Shown: piece by piece, positions 29,276 to 38,927 of the stretch
How the letters are laid out: each line of letters starts with the position of its first letter
Position numbering within the stretch: position 1 is the first letter of the stretch
Assembly (NCBI RefSeq): GCF_019793435.1
Contig: NZ_JAILYH010000002.1
Location: 124,001 to 188,000, forward strand
Direction of reading: 5' to 3'
Source of the DNA: Rhizobium redzepovicii
Lineage (GTDB): Bacteria; Pseudomonadota; Alphaproteobacteria; Rhizobiales; Rhizobiaceae
Length of the DNA: 64,000 nt
Notes under the pieces: generated by a model
Seen by the model: only the letters and a program-made list of their open reading frames with translations
Databases searched by the model: none
Told to the model about the DNA's origin: nothing
Translations under genes and position numbers: made by a program

Positions 29276-30559
29276 TCAAGCAGATTGCAGCGCCATCTCC
29301 AGGTCGGCGATCAGATCGTCCGGATGTTCGATGCCGATCGACAGGCGGATGGTCGATTCCAGCACGCCGATGCGCTGGCGGACATCGGCCGGCACGCCGG
29401 AATGCGTCATGGTCGCCGGGTGGCTCGCCAGCGATTCCGTTCCCCCGAGACTGACCGCAAGCTTGAACACCTGCAGCGCGTTCAGGAATTTGAAGGAGGC
29501 CGGCTGGCCGCCGCGAATGTCGAAGGAAAAGGTGGAACCGGCGCCGGTGCATTGCGCGGCGAAGGTCCGGCCAGCCGGTGAATCCGGATTGTGGTAAGGC
29601 AGGTAGTGAACCTTCTCGACCTTCGGGTGATCGCGCAGAAAATCGGCGACGGCGCGCGCATTGCTGTTTGCCCGCTCCATGCGCAGCTGCAGCGTTTCCA
29701 GCGAGCGGCCGAGCATCCAGCAGGAATGCGGATCGAGCTGGGTGCCGATCGCGCCGCGCAACGCCTTGACCTGCTTGATGACTGCCTTGCGGCCGAGAAC
29801 GGCGCCGGCGATCAGGTCGGAATGGCCGCCGACATATTTGGTCAGCGAATAGAGCGAGATATCGGCGCCGTGTTCGATCGGCCGCTGGAAAACCGGGCCG
29901 AGCAGGGTGTTGTCGCAGACGATGATCGGCACATGCCCCTGCTTTGCGCCGATCGCGTCGGCGACGCGCCGGATCATCGCGACATCGACCAGGCTGTTGG
30001 TCGGATTGGCCGGCGTTTCGATCAGGATGACGGAAACGCGGCCCTTGGCCATCGCCTCCTCAGCCGCCTTCTGCACCGATCCCTCGCTGACGCCATCGGC
30101 AAAGCCGACCGCGGCGACGCCGAAATTGAGGAAGGTCTTTGCCAGCAGGGTTTCCGTGCCGCCATAAAGCGGCTGCGAATGCAGGATTGCATCGCCCGGC
30201 CGGACGAAGGCGAACAAGGTCGTGGCGATCGCCGACATGCCGGAGGAAAACAGCGCGCCGCTTTCCGTCCGCTCGTAGACGGCAAGCCTGTCCTCGACGA
30301 TCTCGCTATTGGGATGGTTGAAGCGCGAATAGACGAGACCGGCGCCTTTGCCCGCCGGCGGCTCGCGGCGGCCCGAGACGTAATCGAAGAAGTCGCGGCC
30401 ATCCTCGGCCGAATTGAAGACGAAGGTGGAGGTGAGGAATACCGGCGGCTTGACCGCCCCTTCCGAGAGTTCGGGATCGTAGCCGTAGTTCAGCATCTGC
30501 GTTTCGGGATGCAGTGCATGATTGCCGATATGGGTTTTGGAAGGATGCGGGGCCGTCAT
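29276..30559 (-). CDS. PLP-dependent methionine gamma-lyase / cystathionine gamma-synthase-type enzyme
   Basis: A 427-residue Cys/Met-metabolism PLP enzyme. The cofactor lysine is in [11 protein letters not shown] and the phosphate/cofactor motifs [15 protein letters not shown] and [10 protein letters not shown] are present. The C-terminal [18 protein letters not shown] is the family hallmark. The N-terminal part is about 30 residues longer than many relatives. It may cleave methionine or cystathionine or make a thioether; sequence alone cannot settle this. It is transcribed alone, convergent with the cupin gene. Confidence 0.88.
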   Translation of the reverse strand: MTAPHPSKTHIGNHALHPETQMLNYGYDPELSEGAVKPPVFLTSTFVFNSAEDGRDFFDYVSGRREPPAGKGAGLVYSRFNHPNSEIVEDRLAVYERTESGALFSSGMSAIATTLFAFVRPGDAILHSQPLYGGTETLLAKTFLNFGVAAVGFADGVSEGSVQKAAEEAMAKGRVSVILIETPANPTNSLVDVAMIRRVADAIGAKQGHVPIIVCDNTLLGPVFQRPIEHGADISLYSLTKYVGGHSDLIAGAVLGRKAVIKQVKALRGAIGTQLDPHSCWMLGRSLETLQLRMERANSNARAVADFLRDHPKVEKVHYLPYHNPDSPAGRTFAAQCTGAGSTFSFDIRGGQPASFKFLNALQVFKLAVSLGGTESLASHPATMTHSGVPADVRQRIGVLESTIRLSIGIEHPDDLIADLEMALQSA

Positions 30560-30645
30560 GATCGTCTCCTCTGTCGGGATTGCCCAAGAACAAATTACAT
30601 CAAAACCGCGTCTGAGGCGCAGTCATCGATGATGCTCCTCAACGA

Positions 30646-31725
30646 TCAGTTGATGGCCTCGCCCAAAGTGTCTGCAACATAGGCGCCGCGCGCGCCCATC
30701 GGCAGCGGCGGGCCCGTCGTCGTGTCTCTCGCGGTCTGATGCTCCAGTTCGGCGTTGAGTTCTGCGCCGATGACGAGAATGACGACGGAAAGCCAGATCC
30801 AGATGAGGAAGCCGATCAGCGCACCGAGCGTGCCGTAGGTCGCGTTATAATTGGCGAAATGATCGAGATAGAAGGAGAAGCCGAGCGACATCGCCGCCCA
30901 GGCAACCGTCGTCAGAGCCGCCCCCCACGTCATCCACCGAAGCTTGGCAGGCTCCCGGCTGGGGCCGAAGCGGTAGACCGAGGTCACCGCCACCGCCACA
31001 ACAAGCAGAAGCAGCGGCCACCGCAGGAGAAGCGCCATGTGCTCCTTGAACTGATCGAGCCAGAGATAGGAAAGCACGACCGGCATGACGCCGACAAGCA
31101 CCACCATGACCACCGTCAGAAGCATTGCGCTCAAGGTGAAGCAGAGGCCGACGAGGTTCAGACGGATAAGACCGCGCTTTTCATTCTCCTCATAGGCCAC
31201 ATTCATCGCATCGAAGATCGCCAGCGTGCCGCTATGCGTGCTCCACAGCGCAATGCCGAGACCGACGAAAAAGGTGATGCCGAGCGCACTGTCGCGCTTG
31301 CTGACGAGCTCCTTGATCTGATCGGCCAGAAGGTCGAAGGCCCCCGGCGGCAACAGACCGGCCAGTTCGCGTAGATGCTCCGATATGGTGACCGGATCGG
31401 CGACCAGCCCGTAAAGAGACACCAGAGCCGCCATGGCGGGAAACAGCGCCAGCAGCAGATAGAAGGTCACACCCGCGGCAATGAGTGTCACCCGGTCGTT
31501 CAGGACTTCACGGTAAACCCGCCAGAACACATCGCGAAGACCGCTGAGCGGAATAGCCTCGGGCGTGGCGGCGCTGCGGCCATGATCGTCCACCGCGCGG
31601 CCGGGCTCCGCCGACGGAGCCGGCGCACCACCCTGCTTTGCCTGCAACAACACAAACGCCCCGATCGCCGCTGCCATCATCGCAGCGGCGATGGACAACC
31701 TCTTGAGCGGGAGCGCATCTGCCAT
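30646..31725 (-). CDS. YihY/virulence factor BrkB-family membrane protein
   Basis: A 359-residue inner-membrane protein. After an N-terminal hydrophobic segment (about 10-27) and a Pro/Ala-rich linker comes the YihY/BrkB core with about six membrane spans: LIAAGVTFYLLLALFPAMAAL, ITFFVGLGIALWST, LLTVVMVVLVGVMPVVLS, the LRWPLLLLVVAVAVTSVYRFGPSR block and YGTLGALIGFLIWIWLSVVI. The core family is about 280 residues, so the first 70 are an extension. Function is not established despite the family name. The start at 31725 is chosen for the hydrophobic N-terminus. Confidence 0.85.
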   Translation of the reverse strand: MADALPLKRLSIAAAMMAAAIGAFVLLQAKQGGAPAPSAEPGRAVDDHGRSAATPEAIPLSGLRDVFWRVYREVLNDRVTLIAAGVTFYLLLALFPAMAALVSLYGLVADPVTISEHLRELAGLLPPGAFDLLADQIKELVSKRDSALGITFFVGLGIALWSTHSGTLAIFDAMNVAYEENEKRGLIRLNLVGLCFTLSAMLLTVVMVVLVGVMPVVLSYLWLDQFKEHMALLLRWPLLLLVVAVAVTSVYRFGPSREPAKLRWMTWGAALTTVAWAAMSLGFSFYLDHFANYNATYGTLGALIGFLIWIWLSVVILVIGAELNAELEHQTARDTTTGPPLPMGARGAYVADTLGEAIN

Positions 31726-32425
31726 TACCCTAATCCTCTGATTTGCTGCGTGGATAACGCCGCGTGCCGCAAAAGGATGCAAGCCGTTGCTTTCTTGTGG
31801 AGATTCGAAGCGCAGGGGAGGGGAGGCCGCGGCAACAAGGGCCGTTTAGGGCAGAAACCCATTATCATAATATACTGATTTTACTCAATAAGTTATTCAA
31901 TACGGAAATGAAACAGGAGTTTAGTTTCATCACTGCGGTTTAGACTATATCTGCACCCGGCCGCCGTCGCCGCGATTTAGGGGCCCCTGGAACGGGAAAT
32001 TCGCCGCCACGCATCTTGGAAAGCGCGGCTTGGACCCGAATTCCGTCCACCGCCATCAGCTCGAACGTTGGATATCAAACGCGACAAACGATGCATCCCC
32101 TCATCAATAGCGCCGCCAGAAATAACCGGCGAAAGCCGCTGGCGTTGTCCACGGCAAACATCGCCCTTGGGCTGTCGACGACGCCGCGCCAGCATCCACG
32201 AGAGCCTCATCCTGAGGTGCCCCGCAGGGGCCTCGAAGGACGAGGCGGGTGCGCGAACGCCGAATGAATGCAAGGAGCCGCGCCGGAACGTGCCCCTCGA
32301 TGCTTCGGCCTGTGAATTATGTACCTGGATATCGCTCATGCCACGCCATTCGGATCTCGGCAGACAATGACGCCGGCCCCTCGCTAATCTTCACGGCAGA
32401 ACGATTCCAGCCTGCAGCCAATGAA
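31726..32425. other. 700-base gene-poor region at the start of the accessory stretch
   Basis: No convincing gene. It starts with an AT-rich stretch (31855-31930) holding a small inverted repeat, ATGAAAC...GTTTCAT at 31906-31928. It then changes to GC-rich sequence with a dispersed repeat copy at 32204-32276. The short frames on the minus strand read through the repeat and are not supported. Confidence 0.55.
32204..32276. repeat. Dispersed repeat, copy 1
   Basis: GCCTCATCCTGAGGTGCCCCGCAGGGGCCTCGAAGGACGAGGC and its tail resemble the copy at 34334-34409 over about 73 bases, with roughly three quarters of positions identical by eye. The core CCTCATCCTGAGG...CCTCGAAGGACGAGG is a palindromic element often found between rhizobial genes. 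Confidence 0.6.
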
Positions 32426-32803
32426 CTACCCGGCATTGGCGGCCGCGGGCCTCCTGCGCGCCCGGATGATCTGCCCGACATCCTTGTCATACCGATCATC
32501 GGGGAAGGTTATATTCCAGATGAGGCGACGCAACGGCTCCGGAGCGATATTCCGATAACCGAGCTCCTCCAGCCGAAGCAGCATCAGCAGATGGTCGGTC
32601 ACGACGACCAGCCTTGCATAGGCGCTGACCTGATGCAGCGTCGGACACATGGCGGCATATGAGTTGAAGCCAAAGGATGCGGCGATGGCCTCATCGAGGT
32701 GCGATGACTTGATGTATGGATACTGCCGGCGCAGAACCTTCTTCGGAGCGGCGATATTCGAAGGCCAGAATCTCATCGATGGATGGAGCATAGGACGACC
32801 CAA
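32426..32803 (-). CDS. Small hypothetical protein with a KSSHLDEA-type domain
   Basis: A 125-residue protein. Residues about 20-55 (KVLRRQYPYIKSSHLDEAIA, then ASFGFNSYAAMCP) resemble the short helical module KSSH-x-x-EA-x-A-x-GF found in plasmid proteins annotated as glyoxalase-related. The rest (LVVVTDHLLMLLRLEELGYR, then FPDDRYDKDVGQIIRARRR) is not recognised. It may be the remnant of a longer protein. No neighbour shares its strand. Confidence 0.5.
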   Translation of the reverse strand: MGRPMLHPSMRFWPSNIAAPKKVLRRQYPYIKSSHLDEAIAASFGFNSYAAMCPTLHQVSAYARLVVVTDHLLMLLRLEELGYRNIAPEPLRRLIWNITFPDDRYDKDVGQIIRARRRPAAANAG

Positions 32804-33271
32804 TGTTCTTGGTCGAGGTCAGCCGATTACGCTTAGACCTTGGTGAACATGGCCGTCGATAGGTTCCAAGCACCCTTCAACCCGGCAGCAAGGTGTGGGC
32901 CTCGATGCTGAGACATTAACCTGTAGATGCCTTCTCCTCAGGATATGCATCGACTGAAAGGGTAGGTCGCCAACCCCAACTGCCATAGTCCCCCAGTTCG
33001 TTGTCCGCGGACGACGGAGCGATGGCTTTCAAGGTCAGCTGGATGGTGCCGGCTCATGGAAGCGCGCCACGTCGCCCGAGAGGTTGCAGCAGATTGGAGA
33101 GGAGTAAATCGAGATTCACGGGGTCATCGGCGCGCTGGTTACGTCATCGTCAGCTATGGACCTGACGACCAGCCGTCGCGGCAGATACCATCCTCTACTA
33201 CATTTCGGTTCTATTCAGATTTCGATCGTAGATTGGCGCCAAACTCAAATGTGACTGCAGAGGAGCACACA
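32804..33271. other. Intergenic region, 470 bases, no gene seen
   Basis: No supported coding frame. It contains TTGTCCGCGGACGA at 33001-33014, a one-mismatch copy of the palindrome that occurs twice near 34.6 kb. An open frame from 33056 continues into the next gene but has no start signal before 33272. Confidence 0.5.
33001..33014. repeat. Palindrome TTGTCCGCGGACAA, imperfect copy
   Basis: TTGTCCGCGGACGA, one mismatch from the perfect palindrome at 34582 and 34631. It lies upstream of the hypothetical membrane-anchored protein at 33272. Confidence 0.5.
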
Positions 33272-34054
33272 GTGCGGGGGTTCATGCCGTTTGGCATCAT
33301 TGGCGTGCTCATTCTCGGCGCGATGGCCAGCTACTATTGGGAGGGAAACCTATTTGGCTTCCGCCACTGGAGTTGGCGGCAGAAGCTTACGGTTTCGGTT
33401 GAGACGCCTAATGGGATGGTAATCGGCAGTTCGGTGACTGCCGCAGGTTGGGATATGCCACCTGAATGGTTCAGAATTGGCGATTCGGGAGGCGGGCACG
33501 GCGGCCCGCTCAAACTCACCGGAGAAGCTGTTACATTGGAGGTGGCACCGAATAAGTATCTGTTTGCGCTGGTTGACGATGCCGCGACAGAACTGGCGAT
33601 CACGCTCTTCGCCAGCCCGCCATTTCGATCAGCTGGTCGAGACGAGTACGCAAGTTCCCTTGATCGAATTCAACTCATCACAGAGGCGAAAAGGCTGACA
33701 CCGAAACAATATCCTCGCCTGGTCACATTTACTGACGTCAATGATCCGACCACCGTCCGAGATGTGAAGCCATCCGAGCTGGAGGAATTCTTTGGACCTG
33801 GAGTTTCATTGAATTCTATTACCTTGTCGGTGACGCCAGAGCCGACGACCGACGGACGAGTCGACGCCGCTCTTCCCTGGCTATGTGCATATGAGTTTCG
33901 GCCGAGCGGAAAGAGCCACTTGTCACATCAAACCATTGGCCCGTCCTCGACGGCACTAAAATCGAATAGATGCCCCTGGCGAAATTACGTTATGGAGGCT
34001 TGGGGAACGGATGTCGATGACAAGATGAAAAAACGTCTCTGTTGCCCTTCCTAG
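33272..34054 (+). CDS. Hypothetical membrane-anchored protein, possibly damaged C-terminus
   Basis: About 260 residues. One N-terminal hydrophobic helix (FGIIGVLILGAMASYYWEG) is followed by a soluble part that I do not recognise by name, with KLTVSVETPNGMVIGSSV, the glycine-rich GDSGGGHGGPLKLTGEAVTLEV and KRLTPKQYPRLVTFTDVNDP. Related rhizobial proteins (recollection) end with a W-x-x-x-Y...LDG motif. Here LPWLCAYEF is present, but the LDG part (HWPVLDGTKIE) appears in another frame around 33930-33968, which suggests a frameshift. The GTG at 33272 has GAGGAG upstream; an ATG at 33284 is also possible. Confidence 0.5.
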   Translation: MRGFMPFGIIGVLILGAMASYYWEGNLFGFRHWSWRQKLTVSVETPNGMVIGSSVTAAGWDMPPEWFRIGDSGGGHGGPLKLTGEAVTLEVAPNKYLFALVDDAATELAITLFASPPFRSAGRDEYASSLDRIQLITEAKRLTPKQYPRLVTFTDVNDPTTVRDVKPSELEEFFGPGVSLNSITLSVTPEPTTDGRVDAALPWLCAYEFRPSGKSHLSHQTIGPSSTALKSNRCPWRNYVMEAWGTDVDDKMKKRLCCPS

Positions 34055-34333
34055 CGGCGCTGAGAGTGCTTCGATCTAGGCTGCATCAGTATCGACTTCG
34101 ACATGCTCCTCCCAACACCTATTGGGAGATCCTGCAATGGCTCGACGCGGTCGGAGCGACGCGAATTGAAATCAGCGGCTCGCGATCCGAAGCGGATACG
34201 CTCGATTAATGGGCTGATACAAGGCCGCGTGACGAGCCTCGTTCACGCAGTGCTATTGCATTGAGGCACATCCACGGACCGATCGAGCAAGCGCATCTCA
34301 GCAACGGGCACTGAAGATTCCGCCCCGTGAGAA

Positions 34334-34409
34334 GCCCTATCCTGAGGCGCGCCGCAGGGGCTTCGAAGGACGAGGCGGGCGCACTCACGCCAAAGAAATG
34401 CGAGAAGGA
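34334..34409. repeat. Dispersed repeat, copy 2
   Basis: GCCCTATCCTGAGGCGCGCCGCAGGGGCTTCGAAGGACGAGGC and its tail, the same orientation as copy 1 at 32204-32276, 2.1 kb away. Homologous repeats like these allow recombination and rearrangement in this stretch. Confidence 0.6.
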
Positions 34410-34581
34410 GCTTGGAGCGGCCCTCCGAGAGTTTAGCCATCGGCCTGCGCACGTCAGGATGGAACTGGAGGGTCGCGCCCTTAATCGCAGGCGCTGGCAT
34501 TCTGCATCGCCGCGCTGAGGCGAGCGGGGATCGACCCTGCAAAGGACGGGCGGCGAGAATCCGCTATCAATTGCGAATGCA

Positions 34582-34595
34582 TTGTCCGCGGACAA
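34582..34595. repeat. Palindrome TTGTCCGCGGACAA
   Basis: A perfect 14-base palindrome, 49 bases before an identical copy. The pair and the third copy at 33001 are the only ones noticed in the window. Confidence 0.6.
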
Positions 34596-34630
34596 CAGGC
34601 AACCATTTCAGAGCGGCGGCGCGGCGCAAG

Positions 34631-34644
34631 TTGTCCGCGGACAA
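34631..34644. repeat. Palindrome TTGTCCGCGGACAA
   Basis: A perfect copy, extended to GTTGTCCGCGGACAAC (34630-34645). Two sites 49 bases apart could bind one dimeric protein each or serve as recombination sites. Confidence 0.6.
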
Positions 34645-34932
34645 CGTCACACAGAATCCGCCCGCCGTCATCAGAGCTACGCCCGCTTAACCTTCCTCCA
34701 CCGCATCATCCGCGATGGCCCGACCGCCACGCTTGAATTTGCGGGATTGCGGCACTACCTCTTGATCGACCGAAGCGCCCCCCTCCGAGCCGCGGCGGTT
34801 CGACGGGCAGCATTCCTCCTCCCAGGCTGCCGGTCCCTGTCGAAGCCCGGCGCCCTCTCCCGCGCCGGACTTTCGTTATCTCGGCGAGCCGCCGTCGCCG
34901 CCGACCAGCTTTCCACTGCCGAAAAGACTATG

Positions 34933-35826
34933 TCAGGGCTCATCGTAACAAAGCGCCCATTCGTCGCCGATATACCAGCAGCGTCCTATCCGCGGCTCCG
35001 TCTTCCAAATCAGGCTCTTGACGAACTCGATGCCGCCGCGCTTGAACGCGGCCGTCAGCGCCTCAATCTCATTCTCATCGACCGTCAACCCACCATCGGC
35101 GCAGACGAAATAGGCTGTACCGATCCAGCGTGCCGCAAATCCACGCGCGCCGCGCCCGATACGAAGTGCGGCACCATGGCAGGCATGACGACCACTACTC
35201 GATGGGCGACTCTGGCGCGGTACGCCGAGCGGCAACACCAGGCGCCCTCCCGGCCGCAGACTTTCGATCCAGCGCTCGGCGGGACGCCCGACGGCAAAGT
35301 TCACGTAGATCGCGTCCATCTCTTGCTGCGGCCATTGATTGTCGTCCGCGATGATGACGCTGACATTGGCCCGGTCGGCAAGGGCTGACCGAGCGTGGCC
35401 GGCCAGATCACGATCCATCTCGATGGCATAGACATGACCAGTGGCGCCGACCAACTCGGAAAGAACCGCGCTGTAATAACCGGTGCCGGCTCCGATATGG
35501 GCGATGCGATCGCCGATTTGGACGTCCAGTTCATCCAGCAGCCGCGCATGCAGCGACGGGCTGCCATTGTTGACGCCCTTGTCGGGTTGCAAGGCGAACA
35601 ACGCGTCCTGATAGGCCAGAACCAAATCGGAGGAAAGCAGCGGGCGATATCCGCCACCCAGATTGGCGACCTGCCATGGCGGCGCACCGAGGAATTTTTC
35701 GCGCGGCACTACGGCAAAGGCGGCCTCGATCCGCGGGTTCGTCGTTCCGGCGGCTGCCGCCACCTGATGGGCGTAGGCCCGACGGACCACCGCAAGTTCG
35801 TCGGCCGTGAACATCGCAATGGGCAT
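34933..35826 (-). CDS. PCMT-family SAM-dependent methyltransferase
   Basis: A 297-residue protein like protein-L-isoaspartate O-methyltransferase. SAM motif I reads IAHIGAGTGYYSAVLSEL (about residue 107), the acidic post-I position is AIEMDRDLA, and motif III-like SLRPGGRLVLPLG is near residue 190. An N-terminal helical part of about 80 residues (AFAVVPREKFLGAPPW) is standard. The C-terminal 90 residues differ from the classical repair enzyme, so another methyl acceptor is possible. It stands alone in the accessory stretch. An ATG at residue 5 is an alternative start. Confidence 0.8.
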   Translation of the reverse strand: MPIAMFTADELAVVRRAYAHQVAAAAGTTNPRIEAAFAVVPREKFLGAPPWQVANLGGGYRPLLSSDLVLAYQDALFALQPDKGVNNGSPSLHARLLDELDVQIGDRIAHIGAGTGYYSAVLSELVGATGHVYAIEMDRDLAGHARSALADRANVSVIIADDNQWPQQEMDAIYVNFAVGRPAERWIESLRPGGRLVLPLGVPRQSRPSSSGRHACHGAALRIGRGARGFAARWIGTAYFVCADGGLTVDENEIEALTAAFKRGGIEFVKSLIWKTEPRIGRCWYIGDEWALCYDEP

Positions 35827-35905
35827 GGCTCATCTCCAAACATGACTTGATCTGAAGCGACAACATTCGTGACGGAAGTTACGCGCTATTTTGCTTCCAT
35901 TGTAA

Positions 35906-36119
35906 AAAACTCCGTTGTTATGTCATACTGTTAATGCCTGGATGGGGACCCCTCTCTTTGCGGCACCGAGGGTAACTGGGCTAGATTTGGCGGCAGTACG
36001 GATTTTATCATCGATCGCAGCCGCAAGGCGACACTAACGCAATTGGATGCGGGGCACGATCACAACCATCAAGAGGCGATTGACGCAATCGCCAGACATG
36101 CGACATAAAACTCCGTTGT
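35906..36119. repeat. Direct repeats flanking an orphan coding fragment
   Basis: AAAACTCCGTTGT occurs exactly at 35906-35918 and again at 36107-36119. Between them a frame stays open from 35935 to 36108. Its protein-like sequence has no start codon and ends GHDHNHQEAIDAIARHAT. The repeats could be the scar of an insertion or deletion. The fragment is not identified. Confidence 0.4.
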
Positions 36120-36198
36120 GTATCCAAACCTTACAATCTGGGCAGGTTGATAATTGGTTGTTACGATTGCCGCTGTGTTAGCCCGGAGTATTTTAGAC

Positions 36199-36840
36199 AT
36201 GTATGTTGGTCGAATTGTTGGCGTGGGTCGCACCCGAAAAGGGGATTTGGTCGCTGCTTACAGGGTTTCGAGCCGATCGTTTCCCAACAGGAACGCGGAA
36301 AAGCTGGGCAACTCTGTGCAGATTATTGCCCAACCGGAAAGCGCCGACGCAGCATCAGACAGTCCTTACATTGCTTATGAATGTCTAATTTGGAACGATC
36401 ATTTTGCGGTTGTCAGCAACGGCACGCATACCAGACCGATTTATGAGCGGCTTAAGGCAGGTAATGCCCCCCGAGATGCAATTGCCAGCGTTCTCGTTGG
36501 CCTTGACCGTGAGTTCGATCAGCATGACACGCCGCGAATTTGCGGTTTGGTTGACCTTGCCGAGAGCAGGCTATGGCTCGGTAGCGTAACCGCCACCAGC
36601 TTATCAGTTATGCCTATGGAGATTGAGCCGGGGCAGCTCGCCTATATCACGACTTATGCGTTTCCTCTTCCCCGCGTCGAACAGATTGATAGTGACTTTG
36701 GCGCCGCTGAGCCGATTGCAATTTGTCGCCATATAACCGATGCATCAGTCTTCTCTGAATTCGAGAAACCTATTTGCGCCACATCCTGGATCGCGTCTGC
36801 AACAGGACATCAAAGCGCGACGCTGAACTCCATCCGCTGA
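36199..36840 (+). CDS. Archaeal-type IMP cyclohydrolase-like protein (PurO family)
   Basis: A 213-residue protein whose sequence follows archaeal PurO closely: MYVGRIVGVGRTRKGD at the start, AAYRVSSRSFPNR (residues about 20-32), PYIAYECLIWNDHFAVVSNG and HTRPIYERL, then APRDAIASVLVGLDREFD and HDTPRICGLVD. PurO closes the ring of FAICAR to give IMP, the last step of purine synthesis, normally in archaea. Bacteria use PurH for this. Length fits (about 200). The ATG at 36199 follows CGGAGT. The gene has no purine neighbours, is less GC-rich than the core of the plasmid, and lies in a repeat-filled stretch, all pointing to horizontal acquisition. Activity is not certain. Confidence 0.72.
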   Translation: MYVGRIVGVGRTRKGDLVAAYRVSSRSFPNRNAEKLGNSVQIIAQPESADAASDSPYIAYECLIWNDHFAVVSNGTHTRPIYERLKAGNAPRDAIASVLVGLDREFDQHDTPRICGLVDLAESRLWLGSVTATSLSVMPMEIEPGQLAYITTYAFPLPRVEQIDSDFGAAEPIAICRHITDASVFSEFEKPICATSWIASATGHQSATLNSIR

Positions 36841-36881
36841 TTTCATATAAGGGGATGGTTCGCTTCAAGCCCGACAGCCGC

Positions 36882-37040
36882 TTAGGCTTTCGCGGCAACA
36901 AGGCCTGCCAGTTGCGGGGTGGCCTGGCAACTGACGCCGAGCCGGTCACCGAGATAATGGTAAAAGGACAGTCCGAGCTTCTGGCAGGTCTTCATCAGGC
37001 CGAGCATAGTGTCGCGCGCAACATGGCCGTCTCTGTTCAT
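36882..37040 (-). pseudogene. Probable transposase C-terminal remnant
   Basis: The minus-strand frame ends with RDGHVARDTMLGLMKTCQKL followed by GLSFYHYLGDRLGV and a short basic tail. This looks like the conserved C-terminus of a DDE transposase (segments of the type K-TCRKLG-SF--YLG-RL are common in insertion sequences of rhizobia). The rest of the element is absent. Identification is from pattern memory only; the family is not assigned. Confidence 0.35.
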
Positions 37041-37195
37041 GGTGCTACCAGATATCTTTCGCCTGGTGACGAAGCCGCGAGATCCTTCTGCCGCACTTAG
37101 GCCGCGCGGCAGCACTGAACTGCAAGCAGGGAGCATCAGCCTGAGCCCGCCCGACCTCCGGGTCTCGACACTTCCCAGGAGCGCCGTTCGCACGA

Positions 37196-37705
37196 TCAGG
37201 CGCGCGGCGTCGTGCCACCCATGGCGTTTACGCTGTACCGCTTCTTGATCCTGTCGACGGGCATCCCGTCCTGAAGGGGAACCTGGGCCACCCTGTCATA
37301 GGTCTCAAAGCCCATCTTGGCGTAATAGCCAAGGCCGCTGATATTGTCGGCGCGGATGGTCGCATTGATGAATTCGAGTCCGAACGCTTCCGCTGCCGCA
37401 AGGGTCGCGGGAAAAAGCGCGCTGCCGACGCCTGCGGTCTTCGGGTTCAAACGGGCAAAGGTCGCAATGTCGGCGACGCCTTTCGGTGGATCGCCATATA
37501 AGCTCAGCGATTGAAAACCGACCAGCGACTGATTGTGCTCGGCTACATGGCAGGCAAGCGGAAACTCGCCATCGATGAACCAGTCGGCGAATTCGGCAGC
37601 CGAAAGCGGGGTCTCGAGCGCTGTCGTTCCGCCGGCCCGGATGATCTCGTTCAGGAGAGCGCTCAGTTCCTCGGCGTCGGAGGAGACGGCTTTTCGGATG
37701 TGCAT
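37196..37705 (-). CDS. GNAT-family N-acetyltransferase
   Basis: A 169-residue acetyltransferase. It begins MHIRKAVSSDAEELSALLNE, as in many PhoP/ribosomal-type GNAT proteins. The acetyl-CoA loop is atypical (NPKTAGVGSALFPATLAAAE, with G-x-G-x-A in place of R-x-x-G-x-G/A), followed by INATIRADNISGLGYYAKMGFE, which is the usual GLY-YxK-GF end of the fold. Substrate unknown. It is upstream of and on the same strand as nothing; the ABC operon at 37843 ends 137 bases away. Confidence 0.8.
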   Translation of the reverse strand: MHIRKAVSSDAEELSALLNEIIRAGGTTALETPLSAAEFADWFIDGEFPLACHVAEHNQSLVGFQSLSLYGDPPKGVADIATFARLNPKTAGVGSALFPATLAAAEAFGLEFINATIRADNISGLGYYAKMGFETYDRVAQVPLQDGMPVDRIKKRYSVNAMGGTTPRA

Positions 37706-37842
37706 GTCTTGGCTACCTCGTTATCCCGACAACCTATCGGCGAGATTTTGAGATGACAAGTCACCATTTGTCTGCCGAAATGACGCATCATCCAGCCCAT
37801 CCGACAGCGATTTTCGCAGCCCCGATTGCGCGTAAACTGTCT

Positions 37843-38913
<1,071 letters not shown>

Positions 38914-38927
38914 GTAGGACCTATCCT

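Larger units (their letters stand above)
34055..34932. other. 880-base gene-poor region with fragments and repeats
   Basis: No intact gene. An open frame of about 58 codons ends at 34209 (its last part reads WEILQWLDAVGATRIEISGS) and lacks a start; it looks like the tail of a lost gene. The region also carries repeat copy 2 (34334-34409) and two perfect TTGTCCGCGGACAA palindromes. The remaining short frames are not supported. Confidence 0.5.

Noticed and set aside
31977-32339. Minus-strand 120-codon frame
   Set aside because: It runs through the dispersed repeat, has no ribosome site, and the similar peptide at 34.3 kb comes from the second repeat copy.
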